This document shows, one piece after another, positions 43,165 through 51,295 of a stretch of DNA of 64,000 bases. This DNA is from Kribbella amoyensis (GTDB taxonomy: Bacteria > Actinomycetota > Actinomycetes > Propionibacteriales > Kribbellaceae), in the NCBI RefSeq assembly GCF_007828865.1, contig NZ_VIVK01000001.1, positions 1,240,001 to 1,304,000 of the forward strand, given 5' to 3'. Position 1 is the stretch's first letter. Each line of letters opens with the position of its first letter. Made by a program: the position numbers and the translations under genes. The notes beneath the pieces were generated by a model. The model worked only from the letters and a program-made list of their open reading frames with translations, did no database searches and was not told where the DNA came from.

Positions 43165-44582
43165 GAAACCCCTCCGCTCAGAAGCTGCAGCTCTCCCGGT
43201 ACCGCGGCGTCGTAGAGCTCGCGGTAACAGTCCAGCGACTGCTGCAGGGTGAAGGTCGACAGCGCCCGCTTCCGGCCCGCGGCGCCCAGGTCACGGCGCA
43301 GGTCGTCGTCCGTCAGCAGGGTCAGGCACGCCTCGGCGAACGCCTCCGGGTCCCGCGGCGGCACGATCAGCCCGGTGGTGTCGACGGCGTCGGCGGTCCC
43401 GCCGACGTCGGTGGAGACCGTCGCCCGGCCGCACATCATCGCCTCGATCACGGTGTACGGCATGCCTTCGGAGATGCTCGACAGCGCGACCACGTGCCCG
43501 GCCGCGAACGCGATCCGGGAGGACGCCACCGGTCCCTCCAGCCGGATCCCGTCCCGGACGCCGAGCTCCTCGGCCAGTCGCAGACAGCGGTCCCGGTAGG
43601 CCTCGTTGCCGGCCGGGGTCGGCCCGAACAGCCGCAGCATCGTGGCCGGCAGCTTGGACCGGACCAGGGCGAACGCGCTGATCAGCGTCTCCAGGTCCTT
43701 CAGCGGGTCGATCCGGCCGACCCAGCTGATCGTCGGCACCCGCGGTTCGTCGGTGAGCTCCTGGTACGCCTGCGGGTCGACCCCGTTGTAGACCGGCAGG
43801 ATGATCTCCGGGTCGGCGCCGAGCCGTTCGGCCCAGCGCGCGTTGAACTCCGCGACCGGCGCGACGAAGTCGGCGTTGCGGTAGCCGACCGCGGTCAGCA
43901 TCCGGAGGAACCCGAGCACCACGAACCGCACGCTCTGCGGCAGCTCGAGATCCTGGAAGGCGAGGTACCGCTCACGCAGGTAGACACCGTGCTCGGACAT
44001 CACGAACGGTGTCCCGTGCCGCCACTTCTCGGCCAGCGCGACCATCGTCGGCAGCCCGTTCGACACCGCGTGGCACAGATCGGGCTGCGTCTCCAGCCGC
44101 ACCGTCAACGGCAGCAGGGACCGCTCCAGCAGGGTCACCGCTGTCAGCGCGTCGTGGACCGACAGGTTGTCCTGCCGATCCGCGGCCGGCCAGACGGTCA
44201 GCAGCTCGGTGAGCAGGTCCGCGGAGCGCAGCGCGGGCCCCAGGTCCATCTCCGCGGCCAGCAGCGCCAGCTTGAACAGGCCGATCTCGAACATGTCCAG
44301 CTCGTCCCGGACGATCCCGCCGAGCAACGCCCGGACGGCGCGGATCACCCGCGGCTGGTAGTCCCGCCGGCGGCGAGTCGAGGCCGGTCCCCACAACGGC
44401 ACGGCCCGGAGCGAGCGGACGTTCGCCGGCAGCTCCCACTGCGGCCGCTCGTTGCCCGAGGCCACCAGCGTGACCAGGTCGAACGTGTGCTCTCCCAGCC
44501 CGTTGACCAGCTTGTCGCACCAGGTGCTCACGCCTCCCGGTACGTACGGGTAGGTGCCCTCGTTGATGAGCACGACGTCCAT
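43161..44582 (-). CDS. pelF: GT4 glycosyltransferase, PelF-like
   Basis: 473 residues, cytoplasmic. The N-terminus LINEGTYPYVPGGVSTWCDKLV and the middle MSEHGVYLRERYL are characteristic of PelF, the UDP-GalNAc-type polymerase of Pel. The GT-B donor site is LGADPEIILPVYNGVD, ISWVGRIDPLKDLETLISAF and the E-x7-E stretch SEGMPYTVIEAMMCGR. First gene of the operon GT, membrane protein, GH135, GH114, with GGGGGGAG before the ATG. Divergent from the epimerase gene that could supply its nucleotide sugar. No PelD or PelE (c-di-GMP control) gene is adjacent. Confidence 0.88.
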   Translation of the reverse strand: MDVVLINEGTYPYVPGGVSTWCDKLVNGLGEHTFDLVTLVASGNERPQWELPANVRSLRAVPLWGPASTRRRRDYQPRVIRAVRALLGGIVRDELDMFEIGLFKLALLAAEMDLGPALRSADLLTELLTVWPAADRQDNLSVHDALTAVTLLERSLLPLTVRLETQPDLCHAVSNGLPTMVALAEKWRHGTPFVMSEHGVYLRERYLAFQDLELPQSVRFVVLGFLRMLTAVGYRNADFVAPVAEFNARWAERLGADPEIILPVYNGVDPQAYQELTDEPRVPTISWVGRIDPLKDLETLISAFALVRSKLPATMLRLFGPTPAGNEAYRDRCLRLAEELGVRDGIRLEGPVASSRIAFAAGHVVALSSISEGMPYTVIEAMMCGRATVSTDVGGTADAVDTTGLIVPPRDPEAFAEACLTLLTDDDLRRDLGAAGRKRALSTFTLQQSLDCYRELYDAAVPGELQLLSGGVS

Positions 44583-44786
44583 CCCACTCCCCCCGTCGGT
44601 CGTCTGCCGGACCCAGCCTGCCCCGGCCCGTGGACGCGGTGATCCGGCAACTGAGGGGACCAGGGGTATCCGCCTGCACTAGTGCAGGTGACGGAGAGAG
44701 GATGCGCCGGACTGGGCCGGACGGAGGAGCTGTGGTCCGCCAGCTGCACGTTCCGGGGTCCCGGCCGGCGCCCGACGCTGACTGGC

Positions 44787-45779
44787 ATGAACCGACAGAT
44801 CTGGTTGCTCACCGGCGGCGCCGGGTACATCGGCGCGCACGTGGCCGCCGCGATGCGCCGGGCCGACCGTGAGGTCCTGGTGGTGGACGACCTGAGTACA
44901 GGCGATCCCGCCCGGGTCCCGGCGGACGTGGAGCTCGTCGCCGCCTCGGTCCTCGACACCACCGAGCTGGCGGACGTGATGAAGAGCCACCGGATCGCCG
45001 GGGTCATCCACCTGGCCGCGAAGAAGGCGGTGGCCGAGTCGGTCGACCGTCCGCTGCACTACTACCAGCAGAACGTGCACGGGACGGCGAGTGTGCTGCA
45101 GGCGATGAGTATCGCGGGGGTTCGCCGCCTCGTCCTCTCCTCCAGTGCGGCCGTGTACGGCGTCCCGCCGCCGGGGCCGGTGACCGAGTCGACGCCGACG
45201 ACACCGATCAACCCGTACGGCGTGACCAAGCTGATCTGCGAGTGGCTCGTCCGGGACGCCGCGTCGTCCCTGGGGCTGTCCTGGATCGGGCTGCGGTACT
45301 TCAACGTCGCCGGTGCCGGGGATCCGTCCCTGGGAGATCCCGGCGTCGCCAACCTGATGCAGCTCACCCTGCAGGCGCTGAGCCGTGGATCCCGGCCCCA
45401 GGTGTACGGCCGCGGCCACGACACCCAGGACGGCAGCTGCGTCCGCGACTACGTCCACGTCGCCGATCTCGCCGATGCGCACCTGGCCGCCGTGGACCAC
45501 CTGCACAGCCGGGACACGACCCGCGCCGTGTACAACGTCGGGTGCGGCCGTGGGTACAGCGTGCTCGAGGTGCTCGCCGCCGCCCAGCGCGTCACTGGGA
45601 TCCGCCGCCCGTACGAGGTCGTCGCGGCCCGGCCCGTCGACCCGCCCTCGGTGGTCGCCGACCCGGCCCGGATCCGTGCCGACCTCGGCTGGTCCGCCCG
45701 GTACGACCTCGACGCCATGGTCCGGTCCGCCTGGGACGCCTGGCAGTACGCGCACACGCCGGCGTTGACGGCCCGCTGA
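44787..45779 (+). CDS. galE: UDP-glucose/GlcNAc 4-epimerase
   Basis: 330-residue extended SDR. TGGAGYIG near residue 9 binds NAD; VIHLAAKKAV, LSSSAAVYG and NPYGVTK give the Ser and Tyr-x3-Lys catalytic set; LRYFNVAGA follows. It interconverts UDP-Glc/UDP-Gal or the N-acetyl forms; the Pel and fungal galactosaminogalactan loci use such an epimerase to make UDP-GalNAc. It is divergent from the PelF-like gene across 204 bp. The ATG at 44787 is used, as the upstream frame is not family-like. Followed by a long hairpin terminator. Confidence 0.9.
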   Translation: MNRQIWLLTGGAGYIGAHVAAAMRRADREVLVVDDLSTGDPARVPADVELVAASVLDTTELADVMKSHRIAGVIHLAAKKAVAESVDRPLHYYQQNVHGTASVLQAMSIAGVRRLVLSSSAAVYGVPPPGPVTESTPTTPINPYGVTKLICEWLVRDAASSLGLSWIGLRYFNVAGAGDPSLGDPGVANLMQLTLQALSRGSRPQVYGRGHDTQDGSCVRDYVHVADLADAHLAAVDHLHSRDTTRAVYNVGCGRGYSVLEVLAAAQRVTGIRRPYEVVAARPVDPPSVVADPARIRADLGWSARYDLDAMVRSAWDAWQYAHTPALTAR

Positions 45780-45781
45780 TT

Positions 45782-45849
45782 CCCACCCGGGAAGGTCCCC
45801 GCTTCCAGACTCCCCACACCCGTCGAGGGAGCGGGGACACCCGGGTGGG
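45782..45849 (+). terminator. Long hairpin terminator after epimerase gene
   Basis: CCCACCCGGG (45782-45791) pairs with CCCGGGTGGG (45840-45849), continued inside by GTCCCCGC/GCGGGGAC, around a loop of about 20 bases. Confidence 0.7.
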
Positions 45850-45865
45850 CCGGAAGTCGCCAGAA

Positions 45866-45888
45866 AAGTGCTCGCTCGATGAGCACTT
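45866..45888. promoter_or_regulatory. Perfect inverted repeat upstream of VOC gene
   Basis: AAGTGCTC (45866-45873) and GAGCACTT (45881-45888), 7-bp spacer, followed by TATCA. This is a typical operator for a dimeric HTH regulator that is not in the window. Confidence 0.55.
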
Positions 45889-45947
45889 ATCAGTGCGATC
45901 GTTGATTTCGTCAGCAGGGCAAGGGAATCGACGAAAGGACCAGCATC

Positions 45948-46361
45948 ATGTTGCGAGGCTTTGCGACCGTCAGCTTCTACGTCACCGACCTGGCGGCGGC
46001 CCGCGCCTGGTACTCCGAACTCCTCGGCATCGAGCCGTACTTCGCGGTGCCGACCCCGGACAACCCGAGCTACCTGGAGTACCGCTTCGGCGACTTCCAG
46101 TGCGAGCTCGGCCTGATCGACGCGAAGTACGCCCCGCACCAGGTCGGTACCCCGGCCGGCGCGATCGTCTACTGGCACGTCAACGACCTCGAAACCACCT
46201 TCGAGCGGCTGCAGAAGCTCGGCGCCACCGTCAACGAACCGATCACCGCCCGCGGCGACACCGGGTTCCGCACCGCCTCCGTCGTCGACCCGTTCGGCAA
46301 CGTCCTCGGCGTGATGTACAACCCGCACTACGTGGAGATCTTCGAGTCGCTGCGGAAGTGA
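45948..46361 (+). CDS. VOC family protein (glyoxalase/bleomycin-resistance fold)
   Basis: 137 residues, single VOC domain: FATVSFYVTDLAAARAWYSELLGIEPYF at the start and TASVVDPFGNVLGVMYNPHY at the end. AAAGGA precedes the ATG. Likely a small-molecule binding or modifying protein; no further specificity is readable. It is an isolated gene with a strong upstream inverted repeat, so it is probably inducible. Not part of the exopolysaccharide operon, from which a terminator separates it. Confidence 0.88.
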   Translation: MLRGFATVSFYVTDLAAARAWYSELLGIEPYFAVPTPDNPSYLEYRFGDFQCELGLIDAKYAPHQVGTPAGAIVYWHVNDLETTFERLQKLGATVNEPITARGDTGFRTASVVDPFGNVLGVMYNPHYVEIFESLRK

Positions 46362-46441
46362 CCGGCGAGCACCCTTGCGCGGTGCGGCCGCAGCGGTGAC
46401 GGTGTGTTCGACGGGGTTCTCGGGTTCGAGGGGTGATGGCG

Positions 46442-47500
46442 ATGGCCGAGTCGTTCGTGCACGTCGAGCCGGGGGGCCGGATCGTGTTCGGGCCCGGGAC
46501 GCTGGACCGGGTCCCGGACGAGGTCGACCTGCTCGGGATCGGGATCGGCCGGGTGCTGCTGATCGCCACCGCCTCGGCCCGCGACGACGCCGACCTGCTC
46601 GAGGTCGGTCTCGGTGATCGCTTCGCCGGCCGGATCGACGGGGTCCGTCAGCACGTCCCGATCGAGCAGGCCGAGGTGGCCCGGGCGAAGGCGGCCGAGG
46701 TCGACGCCCGCGGCCTGGTCGCACTCGGCGGCGGCTCCGCGGTCGGCCTGGCCAAGGCGATCGCCCTGACCACCGGCCTGCCGATCATCGCGATCCCGAC
46801 CACGTACGCCGGATCGGAGCGGACCCCGGTCTGGGGACTGACCGTGGACGGCCGGAAGTCCACCGGTACCGATCCGGTGGTGCTGCCGAGGACCGTGGTC
46901 TACGACCCGCTCCTGAGCCGGCGGCTCCCGGTCACCGTGACCGCGGCCAGTGTCGCGAACGCGATCGCGCACTGTGTGGAGGCGATCTGGACCCCCAAGG
47001 CCGACCCGCTCACCGAGGTGGTCGCGATCGAGGGCGCCCGGACCCTCCGGGCCGGCCTGCTCGGAGTACTTGCCGAGCGCACCGATCTGGAGGCCCGGAG
47101 CAACCTTCTTCTCGGGGCCTGCCTGGCCGGATCCGCGCTGGCCCAGGCCGGGACCGGCTTGCACCACCAGCTCTGCCATCTCCTCGGCGGCCAGTTCGGC
47201 CTGCCCCATGCGGAGACCCATGCCGCGGTGCTTCCCCAGGTCACCCGGCTGCTGGCCGGGAACGTCCCGCGCGCCAAGGCGAGAATGGAAGCGGCCCTGG
47301 AGACCGAGGACCTCGCCACCGGACTCTTCGACCTCTTCCAGGCAGCGGGCGTACCGACGAGCCTCGGTGAGCTGGGGCTGACCGAGGAGCAGGCCGTTGC
47401 TGCGGCGAAGTCGTTCGACGGCCAGGTCTCCGTGGACCAGCTGACCGATCTCCTCGTCCGGGCCTGGTCCGGCCGACGACCTGAAGGGACCGGACGATGA
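46442..47500 (+). CDS. Maleylacetate reductase (iron-containing alcohol dehydrogenase family)
   Basis: 352 residues. GLVALGGGSAVGLAKAIAL binds NAD(P)H, IIAIPTTYAGSERTPVWG is characteristic of maleylacetate reductases, and the metal-site region shows ANAIAHCVEAIW and HHQLCHLLGG...LPHAETHAAVLP. It reduces maleylacetate to 3-oxoadipate. GAGGGG precedes the start region; the ATG at 46442 fits spacing best, with ATG 46436 or GTG 46433 possible. It overlaps the hydroxyquinol dioxygenase gene by ATGA, completing the two-step lower pathway. Confidence 0.9.
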   Translation: MAESFVHVEPGGRIVFGPGTLDRVPDEVDLLGIGIGRVLLIATASARDDADLLEVGLGDRFAGRIDGVRQHVPIEQAEVARAKAAEVDARGLVALGGGSAVGLAKAIALTTGLPIIAIPTTYAGSERTPVWGLTVDGRKSTGTDPVVLPRTVVYDPLLSRRLPVTVTAASVANAIAHCVEAIWTPKADPLTEVVAIEGARTLRAGLLGVLAERTDLEARSNLLLGACLAGSALAQAGTGLHHQLCHLLGGQFGLPHAETHAAVLPQVTRLLAGNVPRAKARMEAALETEDLATGLFDLFQAAGVPTSLGELGLTEEQAVAAAKSFDGQVSVDQLTDLLVRAWSGRRPEGTGR

Positions 47501-48387
47501 GCGGAACGAACCTGGCCGGCGACGAGCTGACCTCGGCCGTGGTGGCGAGCTTCGACGGCAGTCCCGACCCGCGGCTGCGGGAGGTACTGGGCGCGCTCGT
47601 CCGGCATCTGCACGCGTTCGCCCGGGAGGTCGACCTGACCGAGGAGGAGTACTTCGCCGGGATCGACTTCCTGACCAGGACCGGGCAGATCTCGACCGGC
47701 ACCCGGCAGGAGTTCGTGCTACTCGCGGATGTCCTCGGCCTGTCCATGCTGACCGTCGGCCTGGGCAACCCGAAACCACCCGCCGCCACCGCTTCGACCG
47801 TCTTCGGGCCGTTCTTCGTCGAGGGATCACCGGCGGTCGAGCTCGGCGGCGACGTCGCGAACGGCGCACCCGGGCAGCCGTGTCTGGTCAGCGGCCGGGT
47901 GCTCGCCACGTCGGGCGAGCCGATCGCCGGGGCGTTGGTGGAGACCTGGCAGTCCGACGAGGACGGCTTCTACGACGTGCAGAAGGACCTGGCGGAACCG
48001 CAGAACCGCGGCCACCTGACAACCGATGCCGAGGGCAACTACTCGTTCTGGGCGGTCCGGCCGGTGGCGTACCCGATCCCGGCGGACGGCCCGGTCGGCG
48101 AACTGCTCCGGGCCGGCGGCCGGGGTCCGATGCGGCCGGCCCACATCCACTTCATGGTCACCGCGCCCGGGTACGCACGGCTGATCACGCACGTGTTCGC
48201 GGCCGGGGACGAGCATCTCGGCGACGACGCGGTGTTCGGGGTGAAGGACTCGCTGGTCGCCGAGTTCACCGAGCACCCGGCCGGCTCAGCCGCACCCGAT
48301 GGACGCGAGCTGGACCGGCCGTGGTTCAGCGTGGAGTACGACCTGGTCCTCGCCCCGGTCGAGGAGACCCGACCTCAGCAGGGTTGA
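47497..48387 (+). CDS. Hydroxyquinol 1,2-dioxygenase (intradiol)
   Basis: 296 residues. The N-terminal helical dimer domain precedes the beta-sandwich core. The Fe(III) ligands are Tyr159 (GFYDVQ), Tyr192 (VAYPIP), His216 and His218 (RPAHIHF). ASTVFGPFFVEGSP is typical of hydroxyquinol rather than catechol enzymes. The product, maleylacetate, is the substrate of the coupled upstream reductase, so together they complete resorcinol or hydroxyquinol breakdown to 3-oxoadipate. No monooxygenase feeding the path is adjacent. The 3' end overlaps the convergent GH114 gene by 13 bp. Confidence 0.93.
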   Translation: MSGTNLAGDELTSAVVASFDGSPDPRLREVLGALVRHLHAFAREVDLTEEEYFAGIDFLTRTGQISTGTRQEFVLLADVLGLSMLTVGLGNPKPPAATASTVFGPFFVEGSPAVELGGDVANGAPGQPCLVSGRVLATSGEPIAGALVETWQSDEDGFYDVQKDLAEPQNRGHLTTDAEGNYSFWAVRPVAYPIPADGPVGELLRAGGRGPMRPAHIHFMVTAPGYARLITHVFAAGDEHLGDDAVFGVKDSLVAEFTEHPAGSAAPDGRELDRPWFSVEYDLVLAPVEETRPQQG

Positions 48388-49175
48388 CGGTCCGGGCCGA
48401 GGTCGAGCGGTTTGCGCATCGAGCTCATCCCGAGCTTGCGGGCCTCGGCGCAGAAGTCCTTCGGATCCAGCTCGTACTCGACGTGCAGGACCGCCTTGCC
48501 CGCCCGCAGGAACGGCTCCAGCTCGTCGCACTCGGAGTACCGCATGCACTCCTCGTTGACGGCGAAGTCGAAGTCCGGTTCGAGGGCGGCCACCTGGTCC
48601 AGGTCGTTCTTCAGCGCGACCGACAGGCCCCGGGCGTGCGCGAGGTCCGCGATCCGGCGGTTGAAGGTGAGCTGGTCGTCGGCGGTCAAACCGAAGCCGC
48701 TGTCGTTGGCGTACGCGTCCACGTTGTCCGGCTCGATCGCGTCGAACCCCTTGTCCCGGCACTGGTCGAACCGGGCCGCGAGAATCGGTTCCAGCTGGTC
48801 CCATCGGCGGATGTCGAGCCAGCGTTCGTCCGACCAGTCCTCGAGCTGCTTGCCGAGCACGTCCGCCGGGAACCGGTCCTTGTCCGGCCGGAAGTCCTCG
48901 TACGTGCCGACGCTGACGTAGCAGATCACGTGGCGGCCCTTCTCGTGGAGCTCGGCGACCTGCTCGGCGGAAGTGGTCTGCCCGTCCACGTCGTACACCG
49001 GGACGTCGACGTCGAGGTCCAGGTCGCCGCGCAGCTGCCACTGCCAGGGCGCTCCCTGCTGCGGGGACCAGCGATCGCCGGCCGGTGCGGTGGTCCTCGG
49101 TGGCGGCTCCGCGGAGCTGTCCGCGCACCCGGCGAGTACGGCCAGGCACAGTGCCGCGACCACGAGCCGTCTCAT
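48375..49175 (-). CDS. GH114 family lipoprotein, second copy
   Basis: 266 residues. Lipobox LAGC with Cys17, a short linker, then the same GH114 barrel as at 39986-40993: WQWQLRGDLDLDVDVPVYDVDG, HVICYVSVGTYEDFRP, ERWLDIRRWD, GFDAIEPDNVDAY, SVALKNDLDQV, FAVNEEC, and the shared C-terminal MRKP..LGP.RQPC. The linker is much shorter than in the paralogue. It shows the YVSVGTYEDFRPD version of the barrel that is usual in this family, whereas the paralogue has AGAARQGDGYQ. It lies 10 bp downstream of an rRNA/tRNA methylase-like gene on the same strand. Likely an extracellular polygalactosaminidase-like enzyme. Confidence 0.88.
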   Translation of the reverse strand: MRRLVVAALCLAVLAGCADSSAEPPPRTTAPAGDRWSPQQGAPWQWQLRGDLDLDVDVPVYDVDGQTTSAEQVAELHEKGRHVICYVSVGTYEDFRPDKDRFPADVLGKQLEDWSDERWLDIRRWDQLEPILAARFDQCRDKGFDAIEPDNVDAYANDSGFGLTADDQLTFNRRIADLAHARGLSVALKNDLDQVAALEPDFDFAVNEECMRYSECDELEPFLRAGKAVLHVEYELDPKDFCAEARKLGMSSMRKPLDLGPDRQPC

Positions 49176-49184
49176 CGCCGGTCC

Positions 49185-49844
49185 CTAGGTCCGCTGACCG
49201 AAGGTGTGCCGGCGGATCCAGGCGTGCATCGCGATCGCGGCCGCCGCGCTCGCGTTGATGGACCGGGTCGACCCGTACTGGGCGATGTTCAGCACGTCCG
49301 TACAGATCTCGTGCGCCGCCTCGGTCAGACCCGGGCCCTCTTGTCCGAACAACAGCACGCAGGCCTCCGGGAGCTCGTAGGTCTCCAACGGTACGGACCC
49401 GGGCAGGTTGTCGATCCCGATCACCGGCAGCCCGTGCTCCCGCGCATACCCGGCGAGGTCGGCCAGTTGCGGATGGTGCCGCACGTGCTGGTAGCGGTCC
49501 GTCACCATCGCGCCGCGACGGTTCCACTTCCGGTTGCCGACGATGTGCACCTCGCGGGCCAGGAACGCGTTGGCCGTCCGGACCACCGAACCGATGTTCA
49601 GGTCGTGCTGCCAGTTCTCGATCGCGACGTGGAACGGGTGCCGCTGCCGGTCCAGGTCCTCGACGATCGCCTCGAGCCGCCAGTACCGGTACTTGTCGAC
49701 CACGTTGCGCCGGTCACCGTGCGCGAGCAGTTCCGGATCGAGCCGGGGGTCGTCGGGTGGATCCCCGGGCCACGGCCCGACCCCTACTTCGGCCGGGCCG
49801 ACCAGATCGGCACCGACCAGGTCAGCCGTCCCACCACGATTCAT
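49185..49844 (-). CDS. TrmH/SpoU family RNA methyltransferase
   Basis: 219 residues. The SPOUT trefoil-knot motifs are present: VAIENWQHDLNIGSVVRTANAF (motif 1, with the catalytic Arg), LLFGQEGPGL (motif 2) and IAQYGSTRSINASAAAAIAMHAW (motif 3). It probably 2'-O-methylates tRNA or rRNA. ATG at 49844; a GTG three codons upstream is also possible. It is divergent from the DedA gene with only 34 bp between the starts, so their promoters must overlap, and is followed by the second GH114 gene. Confidence 0.92.
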   Translation of the reverse strand: MNRGGTADLVGADLVGPAEVGVGPWPGDPPDDPRLDPELLAHGDRRNVVDKYRYWRLEAIVEDLDRQRHPFHVAIENWQHDLNIGSVVRTANAFLAREVHIVGNRKWNRRGAMVTDRYQHVRHHPQLADLAGYAREHGLPVIGIDNLPGSVPLETYELPEACVLLFGQEGPGLTEAAHEICTDVLNIAQYGSTRSINASAAAAIAMHAWIRRHTFGQRT

Positions 49845-49878
49845 CTCCCGCACAGGTTGGGACGCTACCCTGTTGCCC

Positions 49879-50598
49879 GTGCTACCTCTCATCGCGATGC
49901 TGATGCCGAACTGGATGGACCCGGAGTTCCTGCTGAACTGGCTGGGCGACTGGGCTCTGTGGGGGACCGCCGCGGTCATCTTCATCGAGTGCGGGCTGCT
50001 GTTCCCGATCCTGCCCGGTGACTCGCTGCTGTTCGCGGTCGGCCTGTTCATCGCGCTGGGCACGATCGGCGTGCCGCTCTGGCTGGCGTGTGTGGTGCTG
50101 ACCGCGGCCGCGTTCCTGGGCAACGTGTCCGGGTACTACATCGGCCGCGCGCTGGGGACCACGCTGTTCAAGAACCCGGACGCGAAGTTCCTCAAACCGA
50201 AGTACCTCGACCAGACGCACGCGTTCTTCGACAAGTACGGTCCGCGCGCGCTGGTGCTGGCCCGGTTCGTGCCGATCGTGCGGACCTTCATCACCGTGAC
50301 CGCCGGCGCCGGCAAGATGGACCCGCGGAAGTTCTTCTTCTGGACCGGCATCGGCGCGGTGCTGTGGGGTACCGGCGTCACCCTGCTCGGGCACGCGCTC
50401 GGCCGGATCGACTTCATCCACGAGCACCTGGAGTCGGCGCTGATCCTGCTGGTCTTCATCTCGATCATCCCGATGATCGTCGAGTTCGTCCTGGCCAAGC
50501 GCCGCGAACGCCGCAACGACCACAACGGCGACGGCCGCGACGACCGGTACGACACCGCCGCCGAGCGCGCCGCGGTGATGGAGAAGATCAACGAGTGA
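49879..50598 (+). CDS. DedA/SNARE-associated (VTT) membrane protein
   Basis: 239-residue inner-membrane protein of the DedA family, now linked to undecaprenyl-phosphate and phospholipid flipping. Marks are IFIECGLLFPILPGDSLLFAVGLF, the conserved GYYIGRALG, and FDKYGPRALVLARFVPIVRTFITVTAGAGKM. The C-terminus is charged and cytoplasmic. The GTG at 49879 lies eight bases after a TACCCT hexamer (49866-49871) with no Shine-Dalgarno, which suggests a leaderless message. Followed by a hairpin terminator. Confidence 0.92.
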   Translation: MLPLIAMLMPNWMDPEFLLNWLGDWALWGTAAVIFIECGLLFPILPGDSLLFAVGLFIALGTIGVPLWLACVVLTAAAFLGNVSGYYIGRALGTTLFKNPDAKFLKPKYLDQTHAFFDKYGPRALVLARFVPIVRTFITVTAGAGKMDPRKFFFWTGIGAVLWGTGVTLLGHALGRIDFIHEHLESALILLVFISIIPMIVEFVLAKRRERRNDHNGDGRDDRYDTAAERAAVMEKINE

Positions 50599-50603
50599 AC
50601 TGA

Positions 50604-50641
50604 GCGGCGTACCGGGGGCTCGCGGGCCCTCAGTACGCCGC
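50604..50641. terminator. Hairpin terminator after DedA gene
   Basis: GCGGCGTAC (50604-50612) pairs with GTACGCCGC (50633-50641), with an inner GC stem. A CAGTGGCCGAACGG direct repeat (50676 and 50693) follows at the end of the convergent gene. Confidence 0.65.
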
Positions 50642-50691
50642 GCAGCGTGTCCGGGACTCCAGGGCCCCGAACGCCCAGTGGCCGAACGGTC

Positions 50692-51063
50692 TCAGTGGCC
50701 GAACGGGAAGTGCGGGTCGGACCAGAGGTAGTCGGTGCTGAGCTGGTCGAGTACGCCGATGCCGATCCGGCCCGACGGCAGTGGCCCGACCAGCCGGCCG
50801 GACCCGAGTGAGCAACCCACCCGAACCCGGTCAGCCGCCTGGTACCAGACCAGCGCCCCCCGTGGCGCCGCCCCTTCGTGCAACAGGGCGTGGTGGTCGA
50901 GCCACTGCAACGCGTCGGCCGGATCGTGCCAGCCGCTGTCGTTCGCGTAACCGAACGCCATCCGCTGGAACTTCAACGACCACTCCTGCCAAGCCGCGGA
51001 CCCGATCCGAGCCAGCTGCCACTCCAGAGCCGACTCCGTGTCCCGCGGATTCACCACCCGCAT
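50692..51063 (-). CDS. Small protein resembling a CHAP/NlpC-like domain without the Cys
   Basis: About 123 residues, no signal peptide. EWSLKFQRMAFGYANDSGWHDPADALQWLDHHALLHEGAAPRGALVWYQ resembles a family of actinobacterial peptidase-like proteins whose corresponding segment starts with a Cys (CLKFVRxxFG) and contains a PxGxxVxW strand. Here that Cys position is Ser and the usual GHxA histidine motif is replaced by RVGCSLGSGRLV, so it is probably not catalytic. Start ATG at 51063; a GTG at 51081 is in frame. Upstream lie 11-bp-phased repeats similar to those before the SARP gene. Confidence 0.6.
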   Translation of the reverse strand: MRVVNPRDTESALEWQLARIGSAAWQEWSLKFQRMAFGYANDSGWHDPADALQWLDHHALLHEGAAPRGALVWYQAADRVRVGCSLGSGRLVGPLPSGRIGIGVLDQLSTDYLWSDPHFPFGH

Positions 51064-51152
51064 CGCGATCCGCCGTCCCACTCACAACACCCCCCGGCCG
51101 CCAAACCCCCATCCTCGGCAAACCGCCGCGACAGCAAAATTCTCACCACCCG

Positions 51153-51172
51153 ACATACACGGCCGATACATT
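51153..51172. promoter_or_regulatory. 11-bp-phased ATACA repeats upstream of the small gene
   Basis: ATACA at 51155 and again at 51166, exactly 11 bp apart, about 90 bp upstream of the 50692-51063 gene. Phased repeats are typical of SARP binding. Otherwise 51064-51295 shows nothing. Confidence 0.4.
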
Positions 51173-51295
51173 CCCCCCAAGCCGGTGTGCGGTTGGACAG
51201 GAGGTCATCACCGTCGCCGGAGGCTGCTCACCGGACCTGAGCGGCCGGCCCAGCCAGCACCGCGAACCACGTCCTGTCCGGATGCACGCGGCCGG

